Shown: positions 61,798-64,000 of the stretch, one piece after another
Layout: the number at the start of each line of letters is the position of its first letter
Numbering within the stretch: position 1 is the first letter of the stretch
NCBI GenBank assembly: GCA_001604135.1
Contig: LVAT01000013.1
Location: 124,001 to 188,000, forward strand
Reading direction: 5' to 3'
Source: Clostridiales bacterium Firm_14
GTDB lineage: Bacteria; Bacillota; Clostridia; Saccharofermentanales; Saccharofermentanaceae
DNA length: 64,000 bases
Made by a program: the position numbers and the translations under genes
Notes under the pieces: generated by a model
The model's database searches: none
What the model saw: the letters and a program-made list of their open reading frames with translations, nothing else
What the model was told of the DNA's origin: nothing

Positions 61798-62694
61798 ATG
61801 TACGATTTTGATCTGTTGCCTGATGATACTGTATTTGCTCTTTATGTTGCATTGGTGCTCTTTGCCATTGCATTTGTTTCGTTTGTAGCAATTTCCCTAT
61901 ATACGCTTATCAAGATGACCGTGTATAGCAAGAAGCACGAGGATAAGCTTAAGCTCACGCCTGATGTCGCGTTTTTTCATGAACGCGGAAAGCGCGGAAA
62001 CCAGGAAGACTCTGTTTATATCTCGCCGCTCGAAAAGATCGAAGATTCAGGTCTTGTAGCTGCCTGTTCCGACGGTATGGGCGGTCTTCTTAACGGTGAA
62101 GTCGTATCGAAATATGTTACCGATTCTCTTAAAGAGAATTATCCTTTCAAATTCGATGCTCAGGCTGATAATGCGAAGATAATTTCCGGAATATCTGACA
62201 AGGTTTATGAGGACTTCCATTTGAGTGCCGGAGCAACGCTCGTCATGGTCCATATTTCCGATGACCTGCTGAATTTCTACAGCTTAGGTGACAGCAACAT
62301 CATCCTTATCCGCAATAACCGTGCGACGCTCCTTAATAACAAACAGAATTATGCGTCGATTATGATCAAGAAGTTCTCTGAAGGCGGTATCGATACGGTA
62401 GATGCGTATAAGGATCCCAGAGCCAGAGGCCTTACTGATTTTGTCGGCAACTTCAAATGCAATGTCCAGATGACTTCCAAGCCCATGAAACTCAGGGATA
62501 ATGATATTATTATCGTAGGTTCTGACGGTGTTACGGATTCAATGCCGCTGAACCGCATCGCCGGACATATCCATTCAGATCAGAATGCCCCCGGAATCGC
62601 CAGAATGATCAAGTATGGCGTAAAGTCCAGTAAGAATCCCAGACAGGATAATTACTCGGCGATAATCATAAAGATGCGCAGGAGCATAGTGTGA
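61798..62694 (+). CDS. PP2C-type Ser/Thr protein phosphatase with N-terminal membrane helix
   Basis: This is a metal-dependent protein phosphatase. A membrane helix at ~residues 12-42 anchors a cytoplasmic PP2C domain. Its motifs are complete: 'RGNQEDS' (metal Asp, ~66-72), 'CSDGMGG' (~88-94), 'GATLVM', 'LGDSNIILI', 'VGSDGVTD' and the final 'RQDNYSAI'. Length (298 aa) fits. The usual anchoring in PrkC/PrpC-type systems is through the kinase, so a membrane-bound phosphatase is less common. No kinase gene is seen in the window. Its stop codon overlaps the start of the next gene (GTGA), which codes a PP2C-like partner lacking the metal residues. Confidence 0.85.
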   Translation: MYDFDLLPDDTVFALYVALVLFAIAFVSFVAISLYTLIKMTVYSKKHEDKLKLTPDVAFFHERGKRGNQEDSVYISPLEKIEDSGLVAACSDGMGGLLNGEVVSKYVTDSLKENYPFKFDAQADNAKIISGISDKVYEDFHLSAGATLVMVHISDDLLNFYSLGDSNIILIRNNRATLLNNKQNYASIMIKKFSEGGIDTVDAYKDPRARGLTDFVGNFKCNVQMTSKPMKLRDNDIIIVGSDGVTDSMPLNRIAGHIHSDQNAPGIARMIKYGVKSSKNPRQDNYSAIIIKMRRSIV

Positions 62695-63233
62695 TAGAGT
62701 ATTACACATTTAAGCACAGGGGAGATGCCCTTGATTTCTCGGATGAAGTCTTCTTAAGACTTGTCCCTAATCTTACTGTTGCGCTTTTTTTCGGAAGCAA
62801 CCTGAAGATCGCTCCTAAGAGCCAGGCGCTTCTTTTCTCTGAGATATTGAACAGTGAAGAAGGCTGCAAGAGTATCGAATACTTATCTTCGGTATTTGAT
62901 GAGTGCCTTGATGAAGAATCTGAATATCTCATTTTGCGCGTGCTTAAGAACGGCGTCGAATGCTACAGAAGAGGCGGCGTTTTCGCGAAGATCGTAAAGG
63001 ACGGGCAGATACACGTCCTGCCCAACGGCTTCTTCGGACTTAATGTCGGCGACAGCATAGTCTGCGCTACTTCGAACTTCTATAAATACTTGACCGATGA
63101 AGGGATACTTGCTGACGCGCTCGTCTCTGGTTCTTGCAGCGATTGGATGAACATGCTGATAAGAAGGATCTCTGACCAGTGTCAGCTTAAGTGCGGAAAT
63201 CTGTCCGCAGTAACGCTCAAGTTGAACGAGTAA
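62691..63233 (+). CDS. PP2C-like protein without metal-binding residues (probable pseudophosphatase)
   Basis: This is a 180-residue protein. Segments such as 'GDSIVCATSNFYKYLTDEGI' and 'LKCGNLSAVTLKLNE' line up in order with the late PP2C strands, but neither DGMGG nor the metal-binding Asp residues are present, and the front part is short. It looks like a decayed or regulatory PP2C fold; this is an inference by eye. The GTG start overlaps the phosphatase stop codon (GTGA), so the two are coupled and might form a pair. At the 3' end it overlaps the convergent GH3 gene by 17 bases. Confidence 0.6.
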   Translation: MIEYYTFKHRGDALDFSDEVFLRLVPNLTVALFFGSNLKIAPKSQALLFSEILNSEEGCKSIEYLSSVFDECLDEESEYLILRVLKNGVECYRRGGVFAKIVKDGQIHVLPNGFFGLNVGDSIVCATSNFYKYLTDEGILADALVSGSCSDWMNMLIRRISDQCQLKCGNLSAVTLKLNE

Positions 63234-64000
63234 GGTGGCTCTTTAAAGCTAGCTTTATTATCCTTCTTGCAGATCTCTCGATATCATCTTTTGAGATAAG
63301 ACCTTTCTTACAGGCCTTCATGATCTTTGCCGGAATAGTGGGAAGACCGGGCATTATAAGGTCAGTTCCTGCCTTGCAGCAGAGCTCGTCCAGACTCTCG
63401 TGGTGACCTGTTGCAAACCAGTCGGTCATGACGATTCCGTCAAAGCCCCATTCGTTCCTTAATATGCTGGTCTGAAGATCGTAGTTAAGGGCTGCATAGA
63501 CACCGTTTATCTTGTTGTAGCTGCACATGACGGCTTCAAGAGGCTGATCCTCAATTGCAGTCCTGAACGCCTTAAGATAAATCTCTCGCAAAGTCCGCTC
63601 GTCCATGTTGGAAGATGATACATTGCGCCTTGTCTCAAGGTTATTTGCCGCGAAATGCTTTATCGTCGGGAAACAGCCGCCTTCGTCGTGGACGCCACTG
63701 ATAACGCTCTTTGCCATAAGGCCAGTAAGGAGCGGATCTTCGGAATAGTATTCGTAGTTTCTGCCGCACAAAGGATTCCTGTGGATATTAACAGCAGGCG
63801 CGAGCCAGAATACTACGCCGTATTCCTTCATCTCGACAGCCGTAGCATGTCCCAGCAATCTTGCATGATTCGTATCCCATGTCTGGGCAACAACGGTCTC
63901 TGAGGGCCATGAGGTGCAATACTGGTAGTAAAGATCTTTATTCTTGCCGGCTGTTGAAGTTCCGAGCTTCGAGATAATGTGACTGCTACGTAATGCTTCA
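63217..64000 (-). CDS. Glycoside hydrolase family 3 (beta-glucosidase-like), C-terminal part (start outside window)
   Basis: This is a GH3 enzyme that releases glucose or xylose from the ends of oligosaccharides. The frame runs open to the right edge, so the start lies outside and no internal start is credible. The visible 261 codons are the TIM-barrel domain: 'SWPSETVVAQTWD', 'WLAPAVNIHRNPLCGRN', 'EYYSEDPLLTG', 'VMCSYNKING' and the nucleophile Asp in 'GIVMTDWF'. The protein ends ~50 residues after the nucleophile, with no alpha/beta sandwich domain behind the barrel. That fits the reversed order seen in some ruminal GH3 enzymes, where the sandwich domain comes first. It overlaps the convergent PP2C-like gene by 17 bases. 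Confidence 0.9.
   Translation of the reverse strand, partial: EALRSSHIISKLGTSTAGKNKDLYYQYCTSWPSETVVAQTWDTNHARLLGHATAVEMKEYGVVFWLAPAVNIHRNPLCGRNYEYYSEDPLLTGLMAKSVISGVHDEGGCFPTIKHFAANNLETRRNVSSSNMDERTLREIYLKAFRTAIEDQPLEAVMCSYNKINGVYAALNYDLQTSILRNEWGFDGIVMTDWFATGHHESLDELCCKAGTDLIMPGLPTIPAKIMKACKKGLISKDDIERSARRIIKLALKSHLTRST

Noticed and set aside
1-64000. tRNA genes, CRISPR arrays, insertion sequences or prophage genes
   Set aside because: No tRNA T-loop-like GGTTCGA context with matching arms, no regular repeat-spacer array, and no transposase, integrase or phage structural genes were seen on either strand.

Overview
This window looks like a chromosomal, mostly housekeeping stretch from a Gram-positive Firmicute of the class Clostridia. 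A PolC-type replicase lies downstream of dxr-rseP-ispG. There is also a two-gene DprA/YifB (ComM-like) block followed by topA-trmFO, a LytTR regulator, a PriA/DnaG/TrmK/Nif3 series and a very large BadF-type activase typical of anaerobes. G+C is in the mid-40s % by eye, dropping sharply in one accessory gene near 29-30 kb. A Bacteroidetes-like long PurM and a GH3 glycosidase with its barrel at the C-terminus would fit a gut or rumen anaerobe, but the genus cannot be fixed from the sequence alone. No tRNA, CRISPR array, insertion sequence or prophage was seen.

Layout. 0-10.4 kb: isoprenoid (MEP) genes dxr (cut by the left edge) and ispG with the intramembrane protease rseP, then polC and priA. 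10.4-12.7 kb: dapA-dapB-yajC with its own promoter and terminator. 12.7-18.6 kb: dnaG-trmK-nif3, RNase P RNA, a long PurM and an aquaporin. 18.6-26.2 kb: small membrane proteins, a glutamine synthetase on the minus strand, malic enzyme, and an Lrp regulator-aminotransferase-prfB run. 26.3-30.2 kb: the accessory part, with a LytTR regulator plus membrane protein, then a leader with a terminator-like hairpin ahead of two unrecognised genes. 30.2-43 kb: hisK (minus), aspartyl aminopeptidase, cardiolipin synthase, an amidohydrolase, a heterodimeric ABC exporter, murD, leuA and uppP. 43-53.1 kb: an unknown basic-tailed protein, the 1482-residue activase, polA, coaE and three small envelope-type genes. 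53.2-64 kb: ychF (minus), yifB/comM-dprA-topA-trmFO, a membrane protein, a PP2C phosphatase with a PP2C-like partner, and a GH3 glycosidase (minus) cut by the right edge.

How it works together. Replication and DNA processing are heavily represented (polC, priA, dnaG, polA, comM, dprA, topA), with envelope synthesis (dxr/ispG to uppP, murD, dap genes, cls). Many genes overlap by 1-8 bases (TGATG, ATGA, GTGA), which suggests translational coupling. The points most worth following up are: a PolC whose embedded proofreading exonuclease seems to have lost its catalytic motifs; an attenuator-like leader before the unknown pair at 27.7-30.2 kb; a PP2C/pseudo-PP2C pair; a repeat array in front of comM-dprA; and a possible Shine-Dalgarno-sequestering switch before the aquaporin. 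I did not find a complete, clearly new multi-gene system. The 26.3-30.2 kb accessory block is the best candidate.
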